Positions 1 to 7,626 of a stretch of DNA of 64,000 nucleotides are shown here, in pieces. The number at the start of each line of letters is the position of its first letter. Within the stretch, counting starts at the first letter, position 1. Below the pieces are notes generated by a model. That model searched no databases and had not been told where the DNA came from. It worked only from the letters and a program-made list of their open reading frames with translations. Origin of the DNA: Sutterella sp047777475 (GTDB lineage Bacteria; Pseudomonadota; Gammaproteobacteria; Burkholderiales; Burkholderiaceae_F); contig JBKEET010000003.1 in NCBI GenBank assembly GCA_047777475.1, positions 1-64,000 on the forward strand. The letters are read 5' to 3'. The position numbers and the translations under genes were made by a program.

Positions 1-2
1 TG

Positions 3-407
3 CTGATGCTCTTTTACCTGCTCGTCGTCTTCGTGAGCGACCTCACCGCGAGCATCGCGAGCTCCTTCTTCGGGGGACGCAACCTCGTCTTCAACGACAC
101 GCGCACCATCAAGGGCACGATCATCGGCTGCCTCGCGGGCGTCGTCGCCGGCTCGGCGATGTTCTGGATCACGCCGTTCCGCTTCTGGCAGGCCATCCTG
201 ATGTCGATGGCGACCGTCATCGCGGGCGTCATGGGCGACATGGTGATCAGCGCCGTGCGCCGCAGCCTTGGCGCGGAGTGCCACGCCGACGAGGAAAACA
301 TCTACATGACGCGCGGCACGCTCGTGCGCCTTGCCCCGCTCACGTTCTCGGCGCCCGTTTTCTACCACCTCACGACGGTCTTCTTCATCCTCTACAAAGA
401 CCTCTGA
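3..407 (+). CDS. CdsA-like phosphatidate cytidylyltransferase paralog, C-terminal part (5' end outside window)
   Basis: The reading frame is open at the left edge, so only the last ~134 codons are present. The protein is hydrophobic with several membrane segments and aligns, from memory, with the C-terminus of CDP-diacylglycerol synthase: a TIKGTIIG stretch (CdsA SPGKTWQG region), then GDMVISAVRRSLG (CdsA GDLTESMFKREAG). CdsA makes CDP-diacylglycerol from phosphatidate and CTP in the inner membrane. The terminal family signature is degenerate: where CdsA has GHGGILDRIDS, this protein reads TRGTLVRLAPL, so both aspartates of DRxD are missing. It may be a non-catalytic or altered paralog. It is followed by a terminator shared with convergent infA. 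Confidence 0.6.
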   Translation: MMLFYLLVVFVSDLTASIASSFFGGRNLVFNDTRTIKGTIIGCLAGVVAGSAMFWITPFRFWQAILMSMATVIAGVMGDMVISAVRRSLGAECHADEENIYMTRGTLVRLAPLTFSAPVFYHLTTVFFILYKDL

Positions 408-430
408 GAGGCGCCCTCCGGGCAACAAAA

Positions 431-460
431 AACCGGCTTTTCGCAAAGCCGGTTTTTTTT
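431..460. terminator. Bidirectional rho-independent terminator between cdsA-like gene and infA
   Basis: A 10-bp stem AACCGGCTTT / AAAGCCGGTT with a TCGC loop is flanked by an A-run on the left and eight Ts on the right. It can therefore end transcription from both convergent genes. Confidence 0.85.
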
Positions 461-477
461 CGTTCGGGCCGAAGGAA

Positions 478-741
478 TCAGTGGCGGCGCTGCTGATTCG
501 GAGCGCCCATCGGGGGACGGCCCTCGATGTGGCGGAACGTGATGCGGCCCTTGGTGAGATCGTACGGGGAGAGCTCAAGCGAGACCTTGTCGCCCGCGAG
601 AATGCGGATGTGATGCTTGCGCATCTTGCCGTTGGTGTAAGCCACAAGCTCGTGGCCGTTGTCCAGTTTCACGCGATAGCGAGCGTCGGGCAGGACTTCG
701 AGAACCTGACCCGTCATCTCAATGAGATCTTCCTTAGCCAT
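478..741 (-). CDS. infA: Translation initiation factor IF-1
   Basis: This is an 87-residue S1/OB-fold protein starting MAKEDLIEMTGQVLEVLPDA, with the IF-1 core features (GHELVAYTNGKMRKHHIRIL, GDKVSLELSPYDLTKGRITF). IF-1 binds the 30S A site during initiation. Common IF-1 is about 72 residues. The extra C-terminal tail (HIEGRPPMGAPNQQRRH) matches the longer second IF-1 form known from Burkholderiales, so another infA may exist elsewhere. It is monocistronic, with an unusual leader hairpin upstream. Confidence 0.93.
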   Translation of the reverse strand: MAKEDLIEMTGQVLEVLPDARYRVKLDNGHELVAYTNGKMRKHHIRILAGDKVSLELSPYDLTKGRITFRHIEGRPPMGAPNQQRRH

Positions 742-820
742 ATTCTTCCGTAAAAAACGGCGGCTCGGCGGAGCGGCGCTGCAGCTTGAGCGCCCCGATG
801 ATTTCCGCAGCCGTCAGGGG

Positions 821-849
821 TAAAAAAACAAACCGGCGGCAGGCCGGTT
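821..849 (-). terminator. Terminator-like hairpin at the start of the infA leader
   Basis: On the minus strand the sequence forms AACCGGC-CTGCC-GCCGGTT followed by TGTTTTTTT. It lies a few bases downstream of the predicted infA start site (-10 at 863-868) and ~80 bases before the infA ATG, so it could act as an attenuator or produce a very short RNA. Confidence 0.6.
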
Positions 850-862
850 CGGCAGTTGCGAG

Positions 863-890
863 ATTGTAGCACCTATTTTTTGTTACAGAA
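863..890 (-). promoter_or_regulatory. Predicted infA promoter (extended -10)
   Basis: On the minus strand there is TGC-TACAAT (-10 at 863-868, with the TGn extension). TTCTGT lies 16 bases upstream at 885-890, or TTGATT at 889-894 with a 20-base spacer. Transcription would start near 855. Confidence 0.5.
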
Positions 891-1088
891 TCAACTTTTT
901 GACGATTTTTCAGGGAAAAAGCGCAAAGTCTTTAAGCTCTGCAAAATACTCGATTGGATAAAATGTCGCCATGAGCGCTTCCCGCCGCAGACAAGCCAGC
1001 GGCACGGGCGGCGCATTGTCAACCCCGAGCCGGCGGCCCTGCCGGCGCTGCCCGCCGGACCGGGCGGAAGAAATTGGAGAGCTAGAAC

Positions 1089-1727
1089 ATGAAAACGGTG
1101 CTGATCATTTACGACAGCCGCTCCGGCCATACGGCCCGCATTGCGCGCCGCATCCGCGACACGATCATTTCCGAAGGCCACCAGGCCGACATGATCCACG
1201 TGCTCGAGGCCGACCGCGAAGGCGTCGACTGGAACAAGTACGACCTGATCATCGCCGGCGCCCCGATTCTCTACGGCCACTTCCGCAAGCCGTTCCGCGC
1301 CTTCGTCAACAAGTGGAAGGCCGTGCTCGACAAGAAGCCCAACAGCTTCTTCTGCGTCACGGTGATCGCGCGCAACCCCGCCAAGGCCACTCCCGAAGGC
1401 AACGTATACTGCCGCAAGTTCCTGCAGACCAACCCCTGGCATCCGAAGGACGTCAAGTGCTTCGCCGGCAAGGTGGACTACCCGAACTGGAACTGGATCG
1501 ACGCCAAGCTCATCCAGCTCATCATGAAGATGACGAAGGGCCCGACGGACATGACCGCCGTGATCGACTACACGGACTGGGACGCCGTCGAGGCGTATGC
1601 CCGCCACTGTCTCACGCTCGGCGACGAGCCCGCCGAAGGCGAGGCCGCCCCGGCGGAGGAAGCCCCCGCCGAGATCGCGGAAGCGAAGCCCGCGGAGACG
1701 AAGGACGACAAGCCCGCGCAGGCCTGA
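1089..1727 (+). CDS. hemG: Menaquinone-dependent protoporphyrinogen IX dehydrogenase (HemG-type flavodoxin)
   Basis: HemG oxidises protoporphyrinogen IX to protoporphyrin IX using FMN and passes electrons to quinone, which allows haem synthesis without oxygen. The flavodoxin phosphate-binding loop is Y8-D-S-R-S-G-H-T. The body follows E. coli HemG closely from memory (GAPILYGHFRKPF, VIARNPAKATPEGN, YCRKFL, PNWNWIDAKLIQLIMKM). At 212 residues it is ~30 longer than E. coli HemG, and the excess is an Ala/Glu/Pro-rich, highly charged tail after residue ~178. The start is supported by GGAGAG 9 bases upstream. It stands alone and ends at a terminator. Confidence 0.88.
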   Translation: MKTVLIIYDSRSGHTARIARRIRDTIISEGHQADMIHVLEADREGVDWNKYDLIIAGAPILYGHFRKPFRAFVNKWKAVLDKKPNSFFCVTVIARNPAKATPEGNVYCRKFLQTNPWHPKDVKCFAGKVDYPNWNWIDAKLIQLIMKMTKGPTDMTAVIDYTDWDAVEAYARHCLTLGDEPAEGEAAPAEEAPAEIAEAKPAETKDDKPAQA

Positions 1728-1755
1728 TGCCCTTTCGCGGCTGAGCTGATAACAA

Positions 1756-1790
1756 TTGCCCGGATCCTCGCGGACCCGGGCGATTTTTTA
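1756..1790 (+). terminator. Rho-independent terminator of hemG
   Basis: The stem TTGCCCGGaTCC / GGAcCCGGGCGA has a TCGC loop and is followed by six Ts on the plus strand. Confidence 0.8.
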
Positions 1791-1809
1791 CTTCGGAGAA
1801 GCTTAGGGC

Positions 1810-2523
1810 TTACTTCTTGGCCGGCTTGGCGGCGTCCTTGCCGGGGAGGCTGGCGTAGTAAGCGGCGAGCTCGCTGATTTCCTTGTCCGTCAGCTGCTCG
1901 GCGATCATGCGCATTTCGCGGCTGAAGTCGCCCGTGCGCTCGCCGGCGCGGTACTTCTTGAGCGCGGCCTCGTGGTAGCGCGCCGACTGGCCGTGGAGGA
2001 TCGGCATGATGCCGGTCGCGCTGCCCGTGGCGTCCTTGCCGTGGCACATCGCGCAGGGCGCGATCATGCGCTTCGTGTCGCCCTTGGTGACCAGCTCGGG
2101 CGCGGGAAGCTCGGCCGTGGCGGCCGGCGCGCCGGGCTGCGAGGCGTAGAACGCCGCCAGGTCGGCGATGTCGGCGTCGGAGAGCTTCTTGGCCGCAGCC
2201 GTCATGAGCTCGTCCATGTGGTCGCCCTTGCGGAAGCCTCCGCGGAACTCAATGAGCGCCTTCTTGGTCACGTATTCCGGCTGTCCGGACACCGTGGGCC
2301 AGTTTTCCGTGGGTGCCACGCCGGCGGCGCCGTGGCAGCTCGAGCAGAAATTCGCCTCGTGGACCTTGCGGCCGCGCTCGGCGTTGCCGGCAGGCATCTT
2401 TTCGAGTTGGGCGCGGATCCCGTCGGGCGTGATCGGGGCCGCGGAGTTCGCCTCGGCCGCAGGGGCTGCGGCGCAGACCGCCGCGAACGCTGCAGCAAGA
2501 GCGGCTTTCATCAGCATTTTCAT
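1810..2523 (-). CDS. Periplasmic diheme cytochrome c (class I, c4/c553 type)
   Basis: This 237-residue secreted protein has a signal peptide ending near AAPAAEA (residue ~25) and two class I cytochrome domains. The first haem site is CSSCH (60-64) and the second CAMCH (157-161). Each is followed by a Met-containing loop and an LxxYxASxPG-type terminal helix (YASQPG ~126-131, YASLPG near the end). The duplicated architecture is that of cytochrome c4. It is the third gene of the fcc cluster, 19 bases after fccB, and probably takes electrons from the flavocytochrome and passes them to an oxidase or reductase (inference). A Lys/Ala-rich tail ends the protein. Confidence 0.88.
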   Translation of the reverse strand: MKMLMKAALAAAFAAVCAAAPAAEANSAAPITPDGIRAQLEKMPAGNAERGRKVHEANFCSSCHGAAGVAPTENWPTVSGQPEYVTKKALIEFRGGFRKGDHMDELMTAAAKKLSDADIADLAAFYASQPGAPAATAELPAPELVTKGDTKRMIAPCAMCHGKDATGSATGIMPILHGQSARYHEAALKKYRAGERTGDFSREMRMIAEQLTDKEISELAAYYASLPGKDAAKPAKK

Positions 2524-2542
2524 AATTCAGTCTCCAATGTCT

Positions 2543-3904
2543 TTAGAAGAAGCTGTCCGCCGTGATGGTGCGGATCCAGCTTCTCAGGTAGCGGGCCGAA
2601 ACGCGCCGCTCCGTATCGCTCGCCGTCAGGAACTGGTAGCGGGCCCGGGTGTTCGTGCGGGTAATCTTGCCGTTGACGAGGCGGAAGACGTCCGCGACGA
2701 ACATGCCCCACTCGTCGCTCGCGAGCGCGTAGCAGGTGTTGGACCAGGCGGGCTCCGGAATCGGGCGGCCGTTGACCGTCTCGACGATGGCGCGCGCGCA
2801 CACCTTGGCCTGCGTGTTGGCGGAGAAGCCGCTCTTGGGCATCGCATCGGCAATCGAGCTGTCGCCGAGCACGTAAACCGACTTGATGACGGTCGACTCG
2901 AACGTGCGGCGGTCGATCGGGCAGAAGCCCGTCTCGTTCGTCAGGCCCATGTCGGTCGCGATGCGGCCCGCCCTCATCGGCGGGATGATCGTGATGACGT
3001 CCGCCTTGATGGTGCCGGCGCCTTCCGTGGTGACGGTCATGTTCTTCGCGTCGACGGACTTCACAGTGCCGCCGTCATTCTTGGTGATCCAGGAAAGCCG
3101 GCAGTCGGGGCGCGGATCCTTTAAGTGGCCGGCGAGCTTCGTCTTGAAGGGCTCCGGCGGCATGAAGCCGTAGAGGTGGTTCCAGGCGAGCAGCATCGTG
3201 ATGTCGGCCGTGAACCCGTTCTTCGGGTCGGCGACGATAACCTTGGCGTGCGGCTTGTACTTGCCCGTCCATTCGGTGATCAGCGAGGCGCGCTCGTACG
3301 GCCCCGGCGGGCAGCGGTACGGATTCGGCGGCGGGCAGAGGAGAACCGTGCCGTTTTCAGGCATGGCGAGCAGCTGCTTCCTGAGAAGCGCCGTCTGCTT
3401 GCCCGGAATCCAGCCGCAGGTGATTTTCGTGTCGGCGATTTCTTCGGTGAGCCCGGGATACTTCTCATAGAGGAGCTCGACGCCCGGGGACACGATGAGG
3501 AAGTCGTAGGAGAACTTCTTGCCCGACTTGCAGGTCACTTCCTTCTTGACGCCGTCAAGCGCAACGGCCGTGTCCTGCACGAACTTGATGCCGCGCTTCT
3601 TCATCGGCTCGTAGCTCACGCAGAGGTCGTCCATCGTGACGGCGCCGGTGAGCACTTCGGAAGAGCCGTAGGGGCGGATGTAGTGGTCGTTCTTCTCGAT
3701 CACGGTCACTTCAATGCCCGGATCGAACATGCGCAGGTACTTGGCGGCCGTGGCGCCGCCGATGCCGGCGCCGACGACAAGGACGCGCGCCTTGGGAGCG
3801 CCGGCAGCGGCGGCGAAGGCGGAGGGCATCAGCGCGGCGCCCGAGGCGGCGGCCAGGAGGCGAAGCAGGGCGCGGCGGCGCAGGCTCAGCATATCGTTAG
3901 TCAT
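2543..3904 (-). CDS. fccB: Sulfide dehydrogenase (flavocytochrome c) flavoprotein subunit, FccB/SoxF type
   Basis: FccB oxidises sulfide in the periplasm using FAD and an active-site disulfide and hands electrons to a cytochrome subunit. The N-terminus has a Tat-like RRRALLRLL signal. The FAD Rossmann motif is VVGAGIGGATAAKY (44-56), and the second nucleotide motif is VYVLGDSSIA (~343-352). The redox cysteines are visible in YRCPPGPYERAS (C198) and NTCYALA (C391). The cysteine that in Allochromatium FccB links FAD covalently (TCYLSNEV) is replaced: here RPYGSSEV, with Pro79 at that place. The FAD may therefore be non-covalent. The start overlaps the fccA stop by four bases. Confidence 0.88.
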   Translation of the reverse strand: MTNDMLSLRRRALLRLLAAASGAALMPSAFAAAAGAPKARVLVVGAGIGGATAAKYLRMFDPGIEVTVIEKNDHYIRPYGSSEVLTGAVTMDDLCVSYEPMKKRGIKFVQDTAVALDGVKKEVTCKSGKKFSYDFLIVSPGVELLYEKYPGLTEEIADTKITCGWIPGKQTALLRKQLLAMPENGTVLLCPPPNPYRCPPGPYERASLITEWTGKYKPHAKVIVADPKNGFTADITMLLAWNHLYGFMPPEPFKTKLAGHLKDPRPDCRLSWITKNDGGTVKSVDAKNMTVTTEGAGTIKADVITIIPPMRAGRIATDMGLTNETGFCPIDRRTFESTVIKSVYVLGDSSIADAMPKSGFSANTQAKVCARAIVETVNGRPIPEPAWSNTCYALASDEWGMFVADVFRLVNGKITRTNTRARYQFLTASDTERRVSARYLRSWIRTITADSFF

Positions 3905-4266
3905 TTGTTCGCTCCTTTGCTGTCCTTGCAGCCCGTGGACGGCGCGGCATCCGACCTGACGGCCGGCTTCGGCAGCGCCGCGAAATACTCGGCCATGACT
4001 TCGATGTCACGGTCACTGTAGCCTTCTGCGATATGGCTCATGATCGAGCTGGGACGCTTCAGGTCTCTGAACTCCTTCATCGAGGTGATGAACTCGTTCT
4101 TCTTCATGCCGGCGATCGGCACGATGGTCTCGCCGACGGAAGAACCGTTGGTGCCGTGGCAGGCGCCGCAGGTGTGAGCGAGCGTCTCAGCCGGCGGCTC
4201 GGCGGCAGGCGCTGCGGCAAACGGCAGCGCCGCCAGCAGTACCGTTGCGGCTAACAGTTTTCTCAT
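3901..4266 (-). CDS. fccA: Monoheme cytochrome c subunit of flavocytochrome c sulfide dehydrogenase
   Basis: This 121-residue secreted class I cytochrome c has a signal peptide to about residue 22, one haem site CGACH (33-37), a Met ligand candidate in IVPIAGM, and the terminal helix SDRDIEVMAEYFAALPKP. It is the partner of fccB, to which it is coupled by an ATGA overlap. The Allochromatium subunit is diheme and larger, whereas this one carries a single haem, and a separate diheme cytochrome follows fccB. AGGAGA precedes the ATG by ~10 bases. The last residues contain an extra Cys (TGCKDSKG) of unknown use. Confidence 0.85.
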   Translation of the reverse strand: MRKLLAATVLLAALPFAAAPAAEPPAETLAHTCGACHGTNGSSVGETIVPIAGMKKNEFITSMKEFRDLKRPSSIMSHIAEGYSDRDIEVMAEYFAALPKPAVRSDAAPSTGCKDSKGANK

Positions 4267-4743
4267 GATTCAATTCTCCTGTAAGGGGTGGGGCTGTAAG
4301 GACCTGACCGGCTTCGGCAGCCGTCTGTCTCCCGGCAGCAACCCGGGCGGCAGCATCGCTTTCCCGAGGGGATTGCAATGCGGTAGCGAGCGAATCGCCC
4401 GTCGATGCAAAGACTCTATCAAAACTCGCTTTCCTATACTATTCTCACGATGCACTAATCCCAATCGTTTGATATCCTGAACATATTAGGGATTTCTAAT
4501 TAACAAAATTTCCTCCCTTTCGGACTAATAGGGTTAACCCTTATATCTAGGCACAAGTGAGCACACGGCCGCCCCGGCGCGCCCCGGAAACCGCCCCGGC
4601 TGTACGATTCAGTAACAAATCAGCGCCCGCAAAACGAAAATTGCCGTTTTTACCCTCTGTCTGCGCACTTTTCTCCCTTTAAACTTTCCATCTTGCCAAT
4701 CGGGCGGCGCCTGTCATGCCGCCCCGCATCAAACGGCCCCTAT
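4267..4743. other. Divergent intergenic region fccA / fadD-like gene
   Basis: This 477-base region is AT-rich in its middle part and holds no gene that I recognise. It carries a perfect 12-bp palindrome AGGGTTAACCCT (4530-4541) followed by TATATCTAGG, and a TATACT -10-like box at 4435-4440. A related AGGGTTAACC...TATATCT sequence lies upstream of the second DASS gene. Confidence 0.5.
4530..4541. promoter_or_regulatory. Palindrome AGGGTTAACCCT (operator candidate)
   Basis: A perfect 12-bp inverted repeat in the fccA/fadD intergenic region. A related sequence is at 19633-19642, and a larger GTTAGGG-ATAA-CCCTAAC version at 25234-25251. The cognate regulator is unknown. Confidence 0.35.
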
Positions 4744-6426
4744 ATGAGTGAAAGTTATCCTTGGTTCTCAAGCTACCCCGAAGGCGTTCCGCACGAAATC
4801 GATCCGGACCGCTTCGAGAGCATTCCCGCCGTCCTCGACAGCGTCGCCGCGCGCTTCCCCGACCGGCCCGCTTACGTCAGCATGGGCTCCGCGATCACCT
4901 ACCAGGAGGCGGCCGACCTGTCGTGCGACCTGGCCGCTTACCTGCAGAGCCTCAAAGGGCTCGAGCCCGGCGACCGCGTCGCGGTCATGATGCCCAACCT
5001 CCTGCAGTACGTCGTCAGCATCTTCGCGATCCTGCGCGCGGGCTTCATCGTCGTCAACGTCAACCCGCTCTACACGAGCCGCGAAGTGCACGGCATCCTC
5101 ACCGACTCGGGCGCCAAGGCGGCGATCGTCGTCGAGAATTTCGCCAAGACGCTGCAGAACGCCCTTCCGGGCACGGCGTGCACCAACATCGTCGTCACCG
5201 GCGCGGGCGACCTCTTCGGCTGGCCGAAGCGCACGCTCGCCTCGCTCTGGATCCGCCTGCGCGGCTACGTGCCGCCCTACACGCTGCCCGGCGCGGTGAA
5301 GTTCCGCGACGCGCTCGCCAAGGGCCGCGCCGTCGGCATGCAGCCCCACAGCATCAAGCGCACCGACATCGCCTTCCTGCAGTACACGGGCGGCACGACG
5401 GGCGTCCCGAAGGGCGCCGTGCTCACGCACCGCAACCTGCTCGCGAACCTGCAGCAGGTGGGCGTCTGGATCTCGAGCACTTTCAAGGACGGCGAGGAGG
5501 TGGCGCTCACGGCGCTGCCGCTCTACCACATCTTCTCGCTCACGGCGACGCTCGCCTTCACGCAGATCGGCGCCACGATGGTGCTCATCGCCGACCCGCG
5601 CAAGATCAACGACCTTGCGCTGCAGTGCGCCAAATATGACTTTTCGATCATCGTCGGCGTCAACACGCTCTTTGCGGCGCTGCTCAACAACCCGATCTTC
5701 TGCCGCCACAAGTTCAAGCGGCTCAAGATGACCGCCGCCGGCGGCGCCCAGGTGCAGAGCGCCGTGGCCGAGCGCTGGAAGAAGCAGACCGGCAGCAGCA
5801 TCCTCGAGGCCTACGGCCTCACCGAATGCTCGCCAGGCGTCTGCGGCAACATCCCCAACGCCCCGTGGGACGGCTCGGTGGGCACGCCGCTGCCCTCGAC
5901 CGTGGTCTCGATCCGCGGCGAGGACTTCAGGGACCTCGGCTTCTGCCCGGAGGGCGCCGATCCCGCCGATTACACGGGCGAGATCTGCGTGCGCGGCCCG
6001 CAGGTGATGATCGGCTACTGGAACCGCCCCGAGGAAACCGCGCAGGTCTTCTGCGACGGGTGGCTGCGCACGGGCGACATGGGCCACCTGAGCGCCAAGG
6101 GCGTGCTCTCGATCACCGACCGCAAGAAGGACATGATCCTCGTGTCGGGCTTCAACGTGTACCCCAACGAGGTCGAGGACGTCATCGCCTCGATGCCGGG
6201 CGTGCTCGAAGTGGGCGTCGTCGGCGTGCCGAGCGAGAAATCGGGCGAGACGGTGAAGGCCGTGATCGTGCGCAAGGACCCCGAGCTCACCGTGCAGGAC
6301 GTCAAGGCCTTCTGCCGCACGCAGCTCACCGGCTACAAGCGCCCGAAGATCATCGTCTTCGCCGACAGCCTCCCGAAGTCGCCCGTGGGCAAGATCCTGC
6401 GCCGCGAGCTCAAGAGCATCGTCTGA
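4744..6426 (+). CDS. fadD: Long-chain fatty acid--CoA ligase
   Basis: This 560-residue ANL-superfamily enzyme activates fatty acids to acyl-CoA via an acyl-adenylate. It has the P-loop-like YTGGTTGVPKGAVLTHRN (from ~214), the EAYGLTECSPGV adenylate motif (~354), the hinge GWLRTGDMG...DRKKDMILVSGFNVYPNEVE, and the catalytic Lys in PKSPVGKILRREL near the end. The length is typical of FadD. I chose ATG 4744 (MSESYPWF) over an upstream frame start because FadD proteins begin this way. No beta-oxidation genes are adjacent. A bidirectional terminator follows. Confidence 0.88.
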   Translation: MSESYPWFSSYPEGVPHEIDPDRFESIPAVLDSVAARFPDRPAYVSMGSAITYQEAADLSCDLAAYLQSLKGLEPGDRVAVMMPNLLQYVVSIFAILRAGFIVVNVNPLYTSREVHGILTDSGAKAAIVVENFAKTLQNALPGTACTNIVVTGAGDLFGWPKRTLASLWIRLRGYVPPYTLPGAVKFRDALAKGRAVGMQPHSIKRTDIAFLQYTGGTTGVPKGAVLTHRNLLANLQQVGVWISSTFKDGEEVALTALPLYHIFSLTATLAFTQIGATMVLIADPRKINDLALQCAKYDFSIIVGVNTLFAALLNNPIFCRHKFKRLKMTAAGGAQVQSAVAERWKKQTGSSILEAYGLTECSPGVCGNIPNAPWDGSVGTPLPSTVVSIRGEDFRDLGFCPEGADPADYTGEICVRGPQVMIGYWNRPEETAQVFCDGWLRTGDMGHLSAKGVLSITDRKKDMILVSGFNVYPNEVEDVIASMPGVLEVGVVGVPSEKSGETVKAVIVRKDPELTVQDVKAFCRTQLTGYKRPKIIVFADSLPKSPVGKILRRELKSIV

Positions 6427-6453
6427 GCACGCCGCGCTTCGGGCTAATCGAAA

Positions 6454-6488
6454 AAAACGGCCGCGCCCCTTTTCGGGCTGGCCGTTTT
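6454..6488. terminator. Bidirectional terminator between fadD and the GntR gene
   Basis: The AAAACGGCC / GGCCGTTTT stem encloses a GC-rich loop and is preceded by seven As and followed by Ts, between two convergent genes. Confidence 0.75.
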
Positions 6489-6513
6489 GCTGTCTTAAAG
6501 AGACGATAATCGG

Positions 6514-7257
6514 TCACATTTCCATATGGAACTCGGCGCTGCGGCAGTAGCTCAGGCGGTATTCGACCGGCACGCCGCCGTAGGTATACCCGACGCGCGT
6601 GAGCTCGAGGTAGGGCTCGCCGATGCAGAAGTTCCCGAGCGAGGCGAGGTGCGCGTCGAACACCTTGGCCTTGATGCGGTCCTTCACGCTCACGATGGCC
6701 ACGCCGAGCATCTGCTCGTAGTAGGAATAGAGGCTCCCGGTGTGATTGCTCAGGTTTTCCTCGGTCATCTTCTCAAAGCGCTTCGCGCCGAGCCAAAGTT
6801 CCGAAATGCCCTGGTCGCGCCCTTCCCAGGCGTAGACGCGCAGGGCGTGGATGAGCTTTTCGCCGTAGCCGAGGCCGAGGATGCGCGCGGGCGTCTCGGC
6901 GGCCGTCACCGGCACGGTCTCGTAGAGCACGGTGCGCATCGCAAAGGGCACGATCGCATCGGTGCGGTCCCAGAAGAAGCGCTGCGTGGGATTGGTGTAA
7001 GTGCGCTCGAAGCTCCTCACGAAGGTGCCCTTGCCCTGCACGCGGTTGACGATGCCGGACTTCTCAAGGGAGTCGACGGCGCGGCGGACCGTGCCGAGCG
7101 AAACGCCGAGCTCGGCGGCGAGATCCTTCTCGCTCGGGAGCATCTCGCCGGGGCGCCAGACGCCCTCGCTCAGGCGCCGCACGATGTAGGCGCGGGCCTT
7201 GGCCCAGAGCGGCTGCCTCGCGGCGTCGCCCTTGGGCGGGATGTACGTCCCGAACAT
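6514..7257 (-). CDS. GntR-family transcriptional regulator (HutC subfamily, UTRA domain)
   Basis: The N-terminal winged helix (about residues 15-82) has the GntR pattern PGEMLPSEKDLAAELGVSLGTVRRAVDSL with wing GIVNRVQGKGTFV. The C-terminal ~150 residues are a UTRA ligand-binding fold (ISELWLG..., final strands TYGGVPVEYRLSYCRSAEFHMEM). HutC-type regulators usually repress nearby catabolic genes and are released by a small ligand. Here the gene lies 12 bases downstream of an S4-domain gene, with AAGGAGG before its start. The effector and targets cannot be deduced. Confidence 0.85.
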   Translation of the reverse strand: MFGTYIPPKGDAARQPLWAKARAYIVRRLSEGVWRPGEMLPSEKDLAAELGVSLGTVRRAVDSLEKSGIVNRVQGKGTFVRSFERTYTNPTQRFFWDRTDAIVPFAMRTVLYETVPVTAAETPARILGLGYGEKLIHALRVYAWEGRDQGISELWLGAKRFEKMTEENLSNHTGSLYSYYEQMLGVAIVSVKDRIKAKVFDAHLASLGNFCIGEPYLELTRVGYTYGGVPVEYRLSYCRSAEFHMEM

Positions 7258-7269
7258 AAAGGGGCCTCC

Positions 7270-7500
7270 TTATTTCTTAACCGGCGCGGGCGCGAGCAGC
7301 TTCACGCTGTAGCCGCCGGCCTCGACAAGCTCGCCGCCGCGGAGCTTGCGGGTTTTTCTCGTTTCCTTTTCGCCGTCAACCTTCACGAGGCCCTCGGCGA
7401 CCATGGCTTTGGCCTGGGCGCCGGAGCCGGCGGCGCCGACCGCCTTCAAAAGCGCATCGAGCGTGATGTACTCGCCGCGGATTAAAAATTCCTGCGTCAT
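7270..7500 (-). CDS. S4-domain RNA-binding protein, YbcJ type
   Basis: A ~76-residue protein consisting of one S4 RNA-binding domain (FLIRGEYITLDALLKAVGAAGSGAQAKAMVAEGLVKVDGE, then KTRKLRGGELVEAGGY). YbcJ-like proteins are small putative RNA binders of unsettled function. I prefer ATG 7500 because AGGA sits nine bases upstream; an in-frame GTG at 7506 is too close to it. It is probably co-transcribed with the GntR gene. Confidence 0.78.
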   Translation of the reverse strand: MTQEFLIRGEYITLDALLKAVGAAGSGAQAKAMVAEGLVKVDGEKETRKTRKLRGGELVEAGGYSVKLLAPAPVKK

Positions 7501-7626
7501 TTTCACTGTTCCTAACCTAGGTCAAACCCTAATAAAGCAGCGCTTCGGCGGGAGTGTCAAAATCAAAAACCCTGCGCTGCTGAACATCTTTGCAACGTCT
7601 AGAGAATCATACTACGGCAGTCTTTT

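Larger units (their letters stand above)
742..1088. other. Divergent intergenic region infA / hemG
   Basis: About 350 bases hold the infA promoter and leader hairpin on the minus strand and the hemG leader on the plus strand. A ribosome-binding site TTGGAGAG precedes hemG. Open frames here are overlaps of the hemG shadow frames, and I see no additional gene. Confidence 0.6.

Noticed and set aside
971..1744. 257-codon plus-strand frame overlapping hemG
   Set aside because: It is an Arg-rich out-of-frame shadow of hemG, which has a clear flavodoxin sequence and ribosome-binding site.
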